Both the position numbers and the translations under genes were made by a program. Of a DNA stretch of 64,000 bases, positions 34,858-44,055 are shown in pieces. The stretch lies in assembly GCA_903894155.1 (NCBI GenBank), contig CAITPF010000094.1:1-64000 (forward strand), given 5' to 3'. Under the pieces are notes generated by a model that did not search any database, had not been told where the DNA came from, and saw nothing but the letters and a program-made list of their open reading frames with translations. The stretch's first letter is position 1, and each line of letters opens with the position of its first letter. Origin of the DNA: an uncultured beta proteobacterium. GTDB taxonomy: Bacteria; Pseudomonadota; Gammaproteobacteria; Burkholderiales; Burkholderiaceae_B.

Positions 34858-36702
34858 CTAGGGTGTTGAAACGATCGCGCGGCCCTGATTGTCCAGCCGC
34901 CGCTCCTGGTCGTAGGGAAAGAAACTGTCGATCTTGCCGATCGCGATCTGGTCGCGGCATTGTTGCCACCAGCGCGCCGTCAGCAAATCGGCGTGGTAAC
35001 GCATGAAGGACTCGCGCACGCGGGAATCGCCCAGCAGGAAGATCCCGAACTCCTCCGGGAAGACGTCGTTCGAAGCGACCGAATACCAGGGCTCGCTCGA
35101 CATCTCGGCTTCTTCGTTCGGCGCGGGCGGGATGACCCTGAAGTTCATCTCCGTCATGCGCTGGATCTCGTCGTAATCGTAGAACACGACGCGACCGAGC
35201 CGGGTGACACCGAAGTTCTTGTAGAGCATGTCGCCGGGGAAAATATTGGCCGCCGCGAGTTGGCGGATCGCATCGCCGTACTCGCGCACCGCGTGATCGC
35301 GCATCGCGTCCGTCGCGTGCTGCAGGTAGATATTCAGCGGGGTCATGCGCCGCTCGATGTACACGTGGCGCAGCACCACCGTGTCATCGCTGACCTCGAT
35401 CAGGCTCGGCACCAGCGCCCGCAGCTCGTCGAGCATGGCCTCTGAAAACCGGTTGCGCGGCAATGCGACCTGCGAATATTCCCACGTATCGGCCATGCGC
35501 CCGACGCGATCGTGCAGCTTGACCATCTGGTACTTGAGCCGAACGGTCGCGTGATCCATCCCGTCCTTGGAGATCCGGTCCTTGATGAGCTTGAACACAT
35601 ACGGATACGACGGCAGGTCGAACACGCACATGACCATGCCCTTGATGCCGGGCGCGATGTCGAACTGATCGTGGGAATGCGCAAGATGCTGCAGGAAATC
35701 CCGGTAGAAAAGCGTCTTGCCCTGCTTTTGCAGGCCGATCATGGTGTAGAGCTCGGCCTTGGGCTTGCGCGGCAGCAGTGTGCCCAGGAAATGCACCGTA
35801 GCGGCCGGGACTTCCATATCGACCAGAAAATACGCGCGCGTGAAGCTGAAAAGCGTCGACAGATCATCCTCATCGCGCAGCAGCGCGTCTAGCCGGACCT
35901 GGCCTGCCGGCGTGCGAACCAGCGGTATCGCGAAAGGGAAGACGCTGCCGAGGTTGACCAGACGACCGACGATGTAGGCACCCTTGTTGCGAAAGAACAG
36001 CGTGCCCAGCACGTTGAGCTGGCAGTCGGGCGCAACGCGGTTGCCGCTGGCGCGCGCAATCAGCCGATTCAGGCGGCGCACCGCAAGCCGGGCCACCAGC
36101 CGGGCATCGCGCGGCAAATCTTCGAAGGGCGTGGCCAGGCCGAAATCGGCGACCATGCGGATCAGCGTTTTGCGCAATCCGTCACGCGAGGGATAGTACG
36201 AGCGGTAGACCGGACGCTCGCTATCGAGGTAGTCGGTCGCGACTGCCGGGCGCACGAACAGGAAATCGTTATGGAAGTAGTCGCGGTGCAGCACGCGGCA
36301 CGACACGGAATTGAAAAACGTTTCCGCGCACTCAGGCTGGCGGTGATCCGCCAGTAACTGCACATACACCGTTTTGATGGCCTGCCAGAACGCACGCTCG
36401 GCCGGCTGCATGACCGTGTCGGCTCCGACGGCGACGTCTTGCGTGGCGTGCCTGAGCGCCTTCTGCACCAGGTTGATGCACTCGCGCACGCGCATGTCGT
36501 AATACTCGATCCGCTCGCGCGACAACTGCGCGATGCCGTGCCAATCCCCCGACTCGAACAGCGCCTTTGCGCGCTGGGCGCCATAGCGAAACAGCGCATA
36601 GTGCCGGTTGAAGCCCGCCAGGATCATCGCAGCGATCTCCGCCGGCGCAGGTCCTGCGGGCCGGACTTGCGTGACGGTCCTGGTGTCTGCTGTGTCCTTC
36701 AT
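34858..36702 (-). CDS. aceK: Isocitrate dehydrogenase kinase/phosphatase
   Basis: AceK phosphorylates and dephosphorylates isocitrate dehydrogenase to steer carbon between the TCA cycle and the glyoxylate shunt. The 614-aa protein is typical in length. It opens with the regulatory region (NRHYALFRYGAQRAKALFE near 33-51) and carries the kinase-type core (MVMCVFDLPSYPYVFKLIKDRI near 350 and FYDYDEIQRM near 490). Its place inside a liu run, rather than with aceBA, ties shunt control to acetyl-CoA-forming leucine breakdown. It follows liuA by 72 bp and precedes the thiolase by 21 bp. Confidence 0.96.
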   Translation of the reverse strand: MKDTADTRTVTQVRPAGPAPAEIAAMILAGFNRHYALFRYGAQRAKALFESGDWHGIAQLSRERIEYYDMRVRECINLVQKALRHATQDVAVGADTVMQPAERAFWQAIKTVYVQLLADHRQPECAETFFNSVSCRVLHRDYFHNDFLFVRPAVATDYLDSERPVYRSYYPSRDGLRKTLIRMVADFGLATPFEDLPRDARLVARLAVRRLNRLIARASGNRVAPDCQLNVLGTLFFRNKGAYIVGRLVNLGSVFPFAIPLVRTPAGQVRLDALLRDEDDLSTLFSFTRAYFLVDMEVPAATVHFLGTLLPRKPKAELYTMIGLQKQGKTLFYRDFLQHLAHSHDQFDIAPGIKGMVMCVFDLPSYPYVFKLIKDRISKDGMDHATVRLKYQMVKLHDRVGRMADTWEYSQVALPRNRFSEAMLDELRALVPSLIEVSDDTVVLRHVYIERRMTPLNIYLQHATDAMRDHAVREYGDAIRQLAAANIFPGDMLYKNFGVTRLGRVVFYDYDEIQRMTEMNFRVIPPAPNEEAEMSSEPWYSVASNDVFPEEFGIFLLGDSRVRESFMRYHADLLTARWWQQCRDQIAIGKIDSFFPYDQERRLDNQGRAIVSTP

Positions 36703-36774
36703 CGCGCGTTGGCCCTCGCCGTTTTGCAGTTCAGGTCATGCCGGCCACGAGGGTCGGCACCCCTTTGGCCGCCC

Positions 36775-37953
36775 CTACATGGTTTCGTTGAACAACTCGC
36801 GACCGATGAGCATGCGCCGGATTTCACTGGTGCCCGCGCCGATTTCGTAGAGCTTCGCATCGCGCCAGTATCGTCCGAGCGGGTATTCGTTGATGTACCC
36901 ATTACCGCCAAAAATCTGGATGCCCTCGCCGGCCATCCAGGTCGCCTTCTCCGCACAATACAGGATCACGGCGGCGCAGTCTTTGCGCACCTGCCGGACA
37001 TGCTGCGGGCCCAGGCGGTCGAGGTTCTTGCCAACGGTATAGCAAAATGCCCGGCATGCCTGCAGCGTCGTGTACATATCGGCCACCTTACCCTGGATCA
37101 GCTGGAATTCGCCGATCGACTGGCCGAACTGCCGCCGGTCGTGAATATAGGGAATCACGTTGTCCATGACGGCCTGCATGATCCCGACCGGGCCGCCGGT
37201 CAGCACGGCGCGCTCGTAATCGAGCCCGCTCATCAGCACCCTGACGCCGCCGTTCACCTCGCCAAGCACGTTCTCGCCGGGCACGCGACAGTTCTCGAAC
37301 ACCAGCTCCCCGGTGTGACTTCCCCGCATCCCCATCTTGTCGAGCTTTTGCGCGATGCTGAAGCCCGGCATCCCTTTTTCAACCAGAAACGCCGTGACGC
37401 CCCGCGCGTTGGCCTCGGGATCGGTCTTGGCGTACACCACGAGCGTGTCGGCATCCGGCCCGTTGGTGATCCACATCTTCGTGCCATTCAGGACGTAGTC
37501 CGGCCCGCTCGGATCGGCGCGCAGCTTCATGCTCACGACATCGGATCCGGCGCCAGGCTCGCTCATGGCCAGTGCGCCGATATGTTCGCCGCTGATGAGC
37601 CTGGGCAGGTACTTGCGCTTCTGGGCCTCGCTGCCGTTGCGGTTGATCTGGTTGACGCACAGGTTGGAGTGCGCGCCATAGGAGAGCCCGATCGAGGCGC
37701 TCGCCCGCGAGATTTCCTCCATTGCCACCATATGCGCCAGGTAGCCCATGTTGGCCCCGCCGTATTCCTCGCTGACCGTCATCCCGAGCACGCCGACCTC
37801 GCCCATCTTGCGCCACAGGTGCATCGGAAACTGATCCGTACGATCCGTTTCGGCGGCGAGCGGGGCAATCTCGGCTTCGGCAAAAGTCCGCACGGCATCG
37901 CGCAGCATGTCGATATCTTCGCCCAATTCGAAATTCAGTCCAGGCAGTTGCAT
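36775..37953 (-). CDS. liuA: Isovaleryl-CoA dehydrogenase
   Basis: This 392-aa flavoprotein oxidises isovaleryl-CoA to 3-methylcrotonyl-CoA. The isovaleryl-specific features are the glutamate in [16 protein letters not shown], which serves as catalytic base in IVD, and [15 protein letters not shown], which lacks the base used by other acyl-CoA dehydrogenases. The track start at 37983 is extended. ATG 37953 has CGGAGG five bases upstream and gives the normal start [14 protein letters not shown] 22-bp palindromic operator lies upstream, so it is probably controlled by the MerR-type regulator next door. Confidence 0.95.
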   Translation of the reverse strand: MQLPGLNFELGEDIDMLRDAVRTFAEAEIAPLAAETDRTDQFPMHLWRKMGEVGVLGMTVSEEYGGANMGYLAHMVAMEEISRASASIGLSYGAHSNLCVNQINRNGSEAQKRKYLPRLISGEHIGALAMSEPGAGSDVVSMKLRADPSGPDYVLNGTKMWITNGPDADTLVVYAKTDPEANARGVTAFLVEKGMPGFSIAQKLDKMGMRGSHTGELVFENCRVPGENVLGEVNGGVRVLMSGLDYERAVLTGGPVGIMQAVMDNVIPYIHDRRQFGQSIGEFQLIQGKVADMYTTLQACRAFCYTVGKNLDRLGPQHVRQVRKDCAAVILYCAEKATWMAGEGIQIFGGNGYINEYPLGRYWRDAKLYEIGAGTSEIRRMLIGRELFNETM

Positions 37954-38000
37954 GTGTCCTCCGGGATAACGCGTTTTACCCATGATCGTTTGTCCGTTAG

Positions 38001-38022
38001 TTTACGTTTACGTAAACGTAAA
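38001..38022. promoter_or_regulatory. 22-bp palindromic LiuR-type operator upstream of liuA
   Basis: TTTACGTTTACGTAAACGTAAA is a perfect 22-bp palindrome about 50 bp before liuA. It overlaps a possible minus-strand promoter (TTGCTT, 16 bp, TAAACT). Its core is shared with the second site near liuR. Confidence 0.8.
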
Positions 38023-38041
38023 GCAAACCTCGGGCAAACCC

Positions 38042-38422
38042 TTATGTTTTTTTACTCAGCAGCATCTCGCACTGGTCTTCCTGGGTGGCGATTTCACCCA
38101 GGATTTCCTCGATGTCATGCTTTTGCTGCTCCAGGGTCGCGCGCTGCGACTGCAGCACGGACAAGTAATGCTTGAGTTGGGCGGTCGTATCGCGCGGCCC
38201 GTCGTACATGTCGATCAGGTCGCGGATCTCGGAAAGCTGCAGCCCAAGCCGCTTGCCACGCAGGGCGAGTTTGAGGCGGGTGCGGTCGCGCGCCACGTAG
38301 ACCCGGTTGCGCCCTTGCCGCGCCGGGCTCAGGATGCCCTGATCCTCGTAGAAGCGGATCGTCCGGGGCGTGATGTCGAACTCCTTGGATAGTTCGGAAA
38401 TCGTCCAGGTCGCTGTGGGCAT
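38042..38422 (-). CDS. liuR: MerR-family regulator of leucine/isovalerate degradation
   Basis: This 126-aa protein is a MerR-family regulator: helix-turn-helix plus wing at residues 5-75 (TISELSKEFDITPRTIRFYEDQGILSPARQGRNRVY) and a short coiled coil at about 85-118. The position between liuA and a divergent metabolic gene, and the paired palindromic sites at 38001 and 38457, identify it as LiuR. It lacks the metal-binding cysteines of MerR/CueR types; a CoA-ester effector is likely. The start has no clear ribosome-binding site. A site overlapping its own upstream region implies autoregulation. Confidence 0.9.
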   Translation of the reverse strand: MPTATWTISELSKEFDITPRTIRFYEDQGILSPARQGRNRVYVARDRTRLKLALRGKRLGLQLSEIRDLIDMYDGPRDTTAQLKHYLSVLQSQRATLEQQKHDIEEILGEIATQEDQCEMLLSKKT

Positions 38423-38449
38423 AAAGGATAAGCGCTGAGCGCGGTTAGA

Positions 38450-38479
38450 TTGGCAGTTTACGTAAACGTAAATTATGAT
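38450..38479 (+). promoter_or_regulatory. Promoter of the metallo-hydrolase gene with LiuR-type site in the spacer
   Basis: TTGGCA (38450-38455) and TATGAT (38474-38479) each match the sigma-70 consensus at five of six positions and are 18 bp apart. The operator-like TTTACGTAAACGTAAA (38457-38472) fills the spacer, the position used by MerR-type activators. The minus strand of the same region would serve liuR. Confidence 0.7.
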
Positions 38480-38516
38480 GGCCTGATCTTGCCGTCAAGT
38501 CTGGAGAACATAAAAA

Positions 38517-39575
38517 GTGAATCCCCTCGAGCAGCAGTTGCAATATCCCGTGGGCGACGTCATGCCCGAACCGGGCAGCTCCATGGAGCTTGCGCCCGGC
38601 GTGCGCTGGGTGCGGATGCCACTGCCTTTCGCGCTCGACCACATCAACCTGTGGCTGCTGCGCGATTGCATCGAGGGGCGCGAGGGCTGGACAATCGTCG
38701 ACTGCGGCATCAGCCGTGACGAGGTCAAGGTGCTGTGGGAGCAGATCTTCAGCACGCAACTCGAAGGATTGCCGGTGTTGCGGGTGGTGGTGACGCACAT
38801 GCACCCCGACCACATCGGGCTTGCGCACTGGCTGTGCGAGCGCTGGGGCTGCGCACTGCATGTCAGCATGACCGATTACATGGCTGGGCGGCTCTGGTCG
38901 GCGCTCAACGACGGGGGTGCCTCCGGCGGCGAAAGCGCGGTGCGCCACTTCGCGCGTCACGGCCTCACGGATCCGGATTCGCAGGAAAAGATCCGCGGGC
39001 GCTCCTCCTATTACGGCGAGCTCGTGCCAGATCTCCCCCGCAGCTTCATTCGCGTGAGGCACGCAGATAAGCTCGAGATCGGCGGCCATGACTGGGAAGC
39101 GATCGCAGGCTTCGGCCACGCACCAGAACACATATCGTTCTACTGCGCGGACAAGCGCGTGCTGATTTCCGGCGACATGGTGCTGCCGCGGATCTCGACC
39201 AACATCAGCGTGTTCGACTTCGAACCGATGGCCAACCCGCTGCCGCTCTACCTGAACTCGCTGGATGCGTACGGCCCCCTGCCACACGACGCGCTCGTGT
39301 TGCCTTCGCACGGGCGGCCCTTCCGCGGCCTGCACGAGCGCATCGCGCAACAGCACGCCCACCACGCCGACCGGCTGGCCGAGGTCATCGAAGCCTGTGT
39401 GACGCCCCAGTGCGCCGCGGATATCGTGCCAGTCCTGTTCAAGCGCAAACTGGACCTGCACCAGATGACATTCGCGATGGGCGAAGCGCTCGCGCACCTG
39501 CACGCGCTTTACTATGAGGGGAAACTCACCCGGTGCGTCGGCGACGATGGCATCATCCGGTTTGTGAGAACCTGA
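38517..39575 (+). CDS. Metallo-beta-lactamase-fold hydrolase
   Basis: This 352-aa protein has the metallo-beta-lactamase fold with the metal motif THMHPDH near residue 100, GDMVLPRIS near 220 and a C-terminal histidine in LPSHGRPF near 262. A helical C-terminal extension of about 80 residues resembles that of LACTB2-like and thioesterase-like members. The GTG at 38517 has GGAG ten bases upstream. It is divergent from liuR and its promoter holds a LiuR-type site, so it may hydrolyse a CoA thioester or other intermediate of branched-chain degradation. That role is inferred. Confidence 0.88.
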   Translation: MNPLEQQLQYPVGDVMPEPGSSMELAPGVRWVRMPLPFALDHINLWLLRDCIEGREGWTIVDCGISRDEVKVLWEQIFSTQLEGLPVLRVVVTHMHPDHIGLAHWLCERWGCALHVSMTDYMAGRLWSALNDGGASGGESAVRHFARHGLTDPDSQEKIRGRSSYYGELVPDLPRSFIRVRHADKLEIGGHDWEAIAGFGHAPEHISFYCADKRVLISGDMVLPRISTNISVFDFEPMANPLPLYLNSLDAYGPLPHDALVLPSHGRPFRGLHERIAQQHAHHADRLAEVIEACVTPQCAADIVPVLFKRKLDLHQMTFAMGEALAHLHALYYEGKLTRCVGDDGIIRFVRT

Positions 39576-39620
39576 TCGATTTTCATCGACGCCCGATCGA
39601 CGGTCAAACAAGGAGCGGCC

Positions 39621-40811
39621 TTGACCCATCATCTCGACACCCGCCTGCTACACATCGGCAGCGCACCCTTCGACCCGGAGACCGGCACCGCGCCGGTCAG
39701 CCTTCCTTCGATCCGCACCAGCACGGTGAGGTTCGAATCACTTGATGCGCTTGACCGCGCCATGGCCCGCCGGCTCGCTGGCGAGCGGGCGATCACATAC
39801 GGGCGCTCGGGCATGGATACGCACCGGTCCCTGGAAGACATCTTCATGCAACTCGAGGGCGGCACGTATTGCGTGCTCGCGCCTTCCGGCATGGCCGCGA
39901 TCAACATCGCGTTCCTTGGGCTGCTCAAGAGCGGCGATCACGTACTGGTGGCCGATTGCGTCTACGGGCCGGTGCGCAATCTCGATCGCACGCTGCTGCG
40001 CGGCCTGGGCATCGAGGTCAGCTATTTCTCGCCCGGGCGCGATGACGTCGCGGCGCTCGTCCGCGCCAACACGCGACTGATCTACGTTGAATCGCCCGGT
40101 TCGCTGTTGCTCGAAATGCTCGACATGCCGGCGCTGGCCGCCATCGCGCAGGAGCGCGGGGTTCTGCTCGCCACCGACAACACATGGGGCTCCGGTTATA
40201 TCTACCGCCCGCTGGCGCTTGGCGCCGACGTGTCTGTCGTTGCGGGCACGAAGTATATCGCCGGGCATTCCGACGTGATGCTCGGGGCCGTCGTCGTGAA
40301 GGACCCCGCAGTCGCTGCGCGCATTCACGCCGCGCAGTATGCGATGGGCAACTCGATCAGCGCCGACGACGCCTGGCTGGCAATGCGCGGCGTGCGGACG
40401 ATGGCGGTGCGCATGCCCCAGCACGCGCGCAACGCGCTCGAGGTCTGCAAGTTCCTGGACTCGCGCCCCGAGGTGTCCCGCATCTTTCACCCTGCCTGGC
40501 CGAAGGATCCGGGGCACGCGCTATGGCAGCGCGACTGCACCGGCTCGAACGGCATGCTGTCATTCGCGCTTCATTGCACACCGAAGGAGGCGCGCGCATT
40601 CGTCGATGCGCTGACGCTGTTCGGTATCGGATTTTCCTGGGGGGGGTTCGAGAGCCTGGTGCAACTCGTCGACCACGGCGCGCTGGCGTCGCACTCATAC
40701 TGGGGCAGCAACGAGCATGCCCTCGTGCGATTGCATATCGGCCTGGAGTCGACCGACGATCTGATTGCAGATCTTGGCCAGGCGCTGGACCGCATCGGCG
40801 CGCCCGCCTGA
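39621..40811 (+). CDS. metC: PLP-dependent cystathionine beta-lyase (MetC-like)
   Basis: This 396-aa protein belongs to the Cys/Met metabolism PLP family. The phosphate-binding segment is APSGMAAIN near residue 95, the aspartate is in TDNTWGSGY near 186 and the PLP lysine is in VAGTKYIAGHSD near 212. Sequence such as TNTWGSGYIYRPL fits cystathionine beta-lyase, which makes homocysteine from cystathionine. The start is TTG at 39621 with AAGGAG five bases upstream. It follows the metallo-hydrolase gene by 45 bp and may share its promoter. Confidence 0.88.
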   Translation: MTHHLDTRLLHIGSAPFDPETGTAPVSLPSIRTSTVRFESLDALDRAMARRLAGERAITYGRSGMDTHRSLEDIFMQLEGGTYCVLAPSGMAAINIAFLGLLKSGDHVLVADCVYGPVRNLDRTLLRGLGIEVSYFSPGRDDVAALVRANTRLIYVESPGSLLLEMLDMPALAAIAQERGVLLATDNTWGSGYIYRPLALGADVSVVAGTKYIAGHSDVMLGAVVVKDPAVAARIHAAQYAMGNSISADDAWLAMRGVRTMAVRMPQHARNALEVCKFLDSRPEVSRIFHPAWPKDPGHALWQRDCTGSNGMLSFALHCTPKEARAFVDALTLFGIGFSWGGFESLVQLVDHGALASHSYWGSNEHALVRLHIGLESTDDLIADLGQALDRIGAPA

Positions 40812-40865
40812 ACGCGCACGGCAAACGACGACGGATCGTCGCGGCCCGCCCGATCCGGTGCGTGA

Positions 40866-40890
40866 CAACCCTCGCCCTTCAGGGCGGGGA
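40866..40890. repeat. Imperfect palindrome, copy 1
   Basis: CAACCCTCGCCCTTCAGGGCGGGGA has a GCCCT-TC-AGGGC core. It lies between convergent metC and dsbA, where it could act as a terminator, although no T-run follows. A second copy in opposite orientation is at 53426, matching at 21 of 25 positions. Confidence 0.6.
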
Positions 40891-40905
40891 TGCCAACGGC
40901 GCGCG

Positions 40906-41544
40906 CTACTTGGCGGCGCGCACCTGCCTGATCAGGGCATCGGCCTGGTCAATCGTTTCCTGGTAGCCGCCCGCCTCGGAGGGCGAAACGACGTAGCGGC
41001 CAGCGACCGCGATCGACGGCGTGCCCTGAATCTTGTAGGCGTTGACCAGCTGGTCGGCGCGGCTCGTCTTGGAATTCACGCCAAACGAATCGAACACCGC
41101 TTCGAACTTGGCGCGATCCACGCCTTGCGCAGTCACCCAGGCGACGATGTCGGGCTTGGTGAACACGCGCTTCTTTTCCTCGTGAATCGCCTGGAAGACC
41201 TTGGCGTGCAGATCCATCCGATCCATCGCCTCAAGCGAGTAGTACAGCTGCTGTAACGGCCGCATGCTCGCGTTGAACGCGACCGGCACGCGCTTGACGA
41301 CGACATCCGCCGGCAGGCCCTTGATCCACTTCTCAAGCAACGGTTCAAGCACCGCGCAGTGCGTACAGGAGTACGCGAAAAACTCCAGCGCTTCAACCTT
41401 GCCGGGCTCCGTCGGCTGCGCAGGACTGAGCTCCATGTACTTCTTGCCCCCAGGCGCACCCTGCGCCAGCAGCGTCGCGCTGAACAGCGTCAGGACACAG
41501 GCTGCCAAAACCATCCAAATACGCGAAATCTGTGAAAAACCCAT
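40906..41544 (-). CDS. dsbA: Thiol:disulfide interchange protein DsbA
   Basis: DsbA introduces disulfide bonds into periplasmic proteins. The 212-aa precursor has a signal peptide (ISRIWMVLAACVLTLFSATLLAQG) and the active site CTHC at residues 60-63 in the thioredoxin fold; the cis-proline loop is in GTPSIAV near 180. CTHC is a known variant of the usual CPHC. GTG 41556 is the track start, but ATG 41544 with AAGGTG upstream fits better. It follows a SPOR-domain gene by 15 bp. Confidence 0.94.
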   Translation of the reverse strand: MGFSQISRIWMVLAACVLTLFSATLLAQGAPGGKKYMELSPAQPTEPGKVEALEFFAYSCTHCAVLEPLLEKWIKGLPADVVVKRVPVAFNASMRPLQQLYYSLEAMDRMDLHAKVFQAIHEEKKRVFTKPDIVAWVTAQGVDRAKFEAVFDSFGVNSKTSRADQLVNAYKIQGTPSIAVAGRYVVSPSEAGGYQETIDQADALIRQVRAAK

Positions 41545-41559
41545 TTTGATGAACACCTT

Positions 41560-42279
41560 CTATTGACGAACGACGGTAGCTGGAATTTTTTCTTCGCCGA
41601 GCCTGGCGCGTGTGCGGTTCATGTCGTCGATACGCGCGAACGGCCCGACCCTGACACGGTTGACCTGCATGCCGTTGACCTCGGCGCGCTGGATCTCGAC
41701 CGGCATGCCCATCATGATGATGCGCGCGCGCAGCGTCTCGGCATCCTCAAGAACGCGGAACGAGCCGACCTGAAGGAAATAGGCGCCGGATTGCCCTGCC
41801 GCCCCGGGGGACGCACCGGACACGGTGCCGGACGACGTGCCGGATGAAGCGCTTGTCGACGGGGATGGCTCCGCAGGCGCGGTGGATTGCGAAGCCCGGG
41901 GCGACGAAGGCGCCGGGGTTGCAGGCGTGCTGCTGCCCGGGCGCTTGAGCGTGGCGATGAGCGCGCCGAGATCGTCGGGCGGCGCGTTCGACTTGCCCGA
42001 TGACTGCGCCGGTGCGGAAGGAATGGGTATCAGGGGCGCATCGCCCATACCCGGTGGCGGCACGCCCGATGCGTCGTGACCCGCCAACCCCGCATTGGGA
42101 TCGGGCGCGTTGCGCGGATCCGGGGCTGCCCGCGAATCCGGCGTGCGGCTGGCCTTGTCCACGAAGGGCATCGGCGCCTTGATCACGTAATAGGCGACGG
42201 CGGCCGCGACCGCAAGGCCGAGCAGCACACCGGCCAGGACGCCGTACAGTACGCTGCCAGAGGACTTTTGTTTCGCCAT
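41560..42279 (-). CDS. SPOR-domain membrane protein (FtsN-like)
   Basis: This 239-aa protein has one N-terminal membrane helix (LYGVLAGVLLGLAVAAAVAYYVI), a long Pro/Ser/Ala-rich periplasmic linker and a C-terminal SPOR domain (YFLQVGSFRVLEDAETLRARI to VRVGPFARIDDMNRTRARL). SPOR domains bind denuded peptidoglycan at the division septum. The layout is that of FtsN-like proteins. It lies between argS and dsbA, which is a common order in Burkholderiales. Confidence 0.9.
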   Translation of the reverse strand: MAKQKSSGSVLYGVLAGVLLGLAVAAAVAYYVIKAPMPFVDKASRTPDSRAAPDPRNAPDPNAGLAGHDASGVPPPGMGDAPLIPIPSAPAQSSGKSNAPPDDLGALIATLKRPGSSTPATPAPSSPRASQSTAPAEPSPSTSASSGTSSGTVSGASPGAAGQSGAYFLQVGSFRVLEDAETLRARIIMMGMPVEIQRAEVNGMQVNRVRVGPFARIDDMNRTRARLGEEKIPATVVRQ

Positions 42280-42288
42280 ACGACGATC

Positions 42289-43974
42289 TTACATCCGTTC
42301 AGGGGCCGAAACGCCCAGCAAAGCCAGGCCATTGGCGAGCACCTGCCGGGTGGCATCGGCAAGGCGCAATCGCGCCAGGCGCAGCGCTTCGTCATCGACC
42401 AATACCCGCTCCGCGTTGTACCAGCCATGGAAATCCGCGGCACATTCCCGCAACCAGAACGCAACCAGGTGAGGCGAAAGCTCCTGCGCAGCCTGTGTCA
42501 CCAGCGCCGGAAATTCGGCCAGCCGCTGCATCAGCGCAAGCTCGGTCGGCGCCTCAAGCGGCTCGACCGAAGCCTGATCCAGCCGGGCACGGCCGACAGC
42601 AGCCGTGGCAAGCATCGAGCAGATCCGGGCATGCGCGTACTGAATATAGTAGACCGGGTTTTCCTCGCTTTGCGAGCGGGCGAGATCGACGTCGAACACG
42701 AACTCGGTATCCGCGCGGCGCTGGATGAGGAAGAAACGGACCGCATCGCGGCCGACCCAGTCGATCAGGTCACGCAGCGTGACATAGCTGCCTGCCCGCT
42801 TGGAAATCTTGACCTCCTCGCCACCGCGCACGACCTTGACCATCTTGTGCAGCACATAGGCCGGATAGTCACCGGGGATGCCCAGGTTCAGCGCCTGCAG
42901 GCCCGCGCGCACGCGCGCCACCGTACCGTGGTGATCGCCGCCCTGGATATTGATGGCACGCGTGAAGCCGCGCTGCCATTTGGTGACGTGATAGGCGACG
43001 TCGGGCACGAAATATGTGTAGCCGCCCTCGGACTTGCGCATCACGCGGTCCTTGTCGTCTCCTGTGCCAAGCTCCGTGGAGCGCAACCAGAGCGCTCCGT
43101 CGGCTTCGTAGGTATGGCCGCTGGCCACCAGTTTGTTGACCGTGTCCTCGACGCGCCCGGAGGTATAGAGCGAGCTCTCGAGATAGTAGTTGTCAAAGGC
43201 CAGGCCGAAGGCCTGGAGGTCAAGATCCTGCTCGCGGCGCAGATAGGTCACGGCGAACCGGCGGATGTTGTCCAGGTCATTGATATCGCCGTTGGCCAGC
43301 ACAGGCTCGCCATCGCTGGCGGCAACCGTCTTTTTTGCCAGGAAATCGCTGGCAACATCGCCGATGTAGTCGCCGCGGTAACCGTCGGCGGGGTATTCGG
43401 GCGCGGCGGGATCGATGCCCCGCGCACGCGCCTGGACGCTGATGGCGAGATTATTGATCTGGTTGCCGGCGTCGTTGTAATAGAACTCGCGGCTGACATC
43501 GCTTCCGCTGGCATCGAACAGACGGCAGAGCGCATCGCCCAGGGCCGCCTGGCGTGCGTGCCCGACGTGCAGGGGACCCGTCGGGTTGGCCGAGACGAAT
43601 TCCACCAGGACCTTTTGCTGCTTGCGCGGCGCGCGTCCAAAGCCCTCGCCCTGACTCGTGATCGCCTGCAGAACGGCGCGCCGGGCGGCGAGCGTCAGGC
43701 GGAAATTGATGAACCCGGGGCCTGCGATTTCCGCGCTGGCCACGATGTCCGTCGCCACGGGATCGGCCATCAGCGCGTCGATGACGGCCTGTGCCAGCTC
43801 GCGCGGATTGCGGCGGGCCGGCTTGGCCAGCTGCATGGCCACGTTGCTCGCCAGGTCACCGTGGGCAGCGACCTTCGGACGCTCCAGGATGATCGCGGGA
43901 GTCGCGCCGGGAAGCGCGCGCGCCACGGCGCGCTCGAGACAGGAGATCAGGGTATGTTGTTGCTCGGGGAGCAT
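42289..43974 (-). CDS. argS: Arginyl-tRNA synthetase
   Basis: ArgS charges tRNA(Arg). The 561-aa protein has the Arg-specific N-terminal domain ([19 protein letters not shown]), the HIGH-type motif [11 protein letters not shown] near residue 125, KISKRAG near 375 and an all-helical anticodon-binding C-terminus. The track start at 44001 is replaced by ATG 43974 (MLPEQQHTL). TAGAAT on the minus strand at 44005-44010 looks like a -10 box and would leave no leader for the earlier ATG. The 28-bp direct repeat begins right behind that box. Confidence 0.96.
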   Translation of the reverse strand: MLPEQQHTLISCLERAVARALPGATPAIILERPKVAAHGDLASNVAMQLAKPARRNPRELAQAVIDALMADPVATDIVASAEIAGPGFINFRLTLAARRAVLQAITSQGEGFGRAPRKQQKVLVEFVSANPTGPLHVGHARQAALGDALCRLFDASGSDVSREFYYNDAGNQINNLAISVQARARGIDPAAPEYPADGYRGDYIGDVASDFLAKKTVAASDGEPVLANGDINDLDNIRRFAVTYLRREQDLDLQAFGLAFDNYYLESSLYTSGRVEDTVNKLVASGHTYEADGALWLRSTELGTGDDKDRVMRKSEGGYTYFVPDVAYHVTKWQRGFTRAINIQGGDHHGTVARVRAGLQALNLGIPGDYPAYVLHKMVKVVRGGEEVKISKRAGSYVTLRDLIDWVGRDAVRFFLIQRRADTEFVFDVDLARSQSEENPVYYIQYAHARICSMLATAAVGRARLDQASVEPLEAPTELALMQRLAEFPALVTQAAQELSPHLVAFWLRECAADFHGWYNAERVLVDDEALRLARLRLADATRQVLANGLALLGVSAPERM

Positions 43975-44009
43975 GAGGGCGTTCGATGCGATGTAAAGCA
44001 TTGAATTCT

Positions 44010-44037
44010 AGCGTGAATCGCCCACCCGGGGCTCGGG
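44010..44037. repeat. 28-bp direct repeat, left copy
   Basis: AGCGTGAATCGCCCACCCGG continues as GGCTCGGG and is repeated exactly at 45159-45186. The copies bracket the RHS fragment and the fkbM gene. Confidence 0.9.
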
Positions 44038-44055
44038 CCGGCCGCCCGCACGCCG

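Noticed and set aside
36439-38175. 578-aa plus-strand ORF
   Set aside because: It is antisense to liuA and aceK and crosses the LiuR operator.
39729-39740. tRNA T-loop-like GGTTCGAATC
   Set aside because: It lies in frame inside the metC-like gene, and no acceptor or anticodon stems surround it.
42076-44004. 642-aa plus-strand ORF
   Set aside because: It is antisense to argS, which is full length and conserved.
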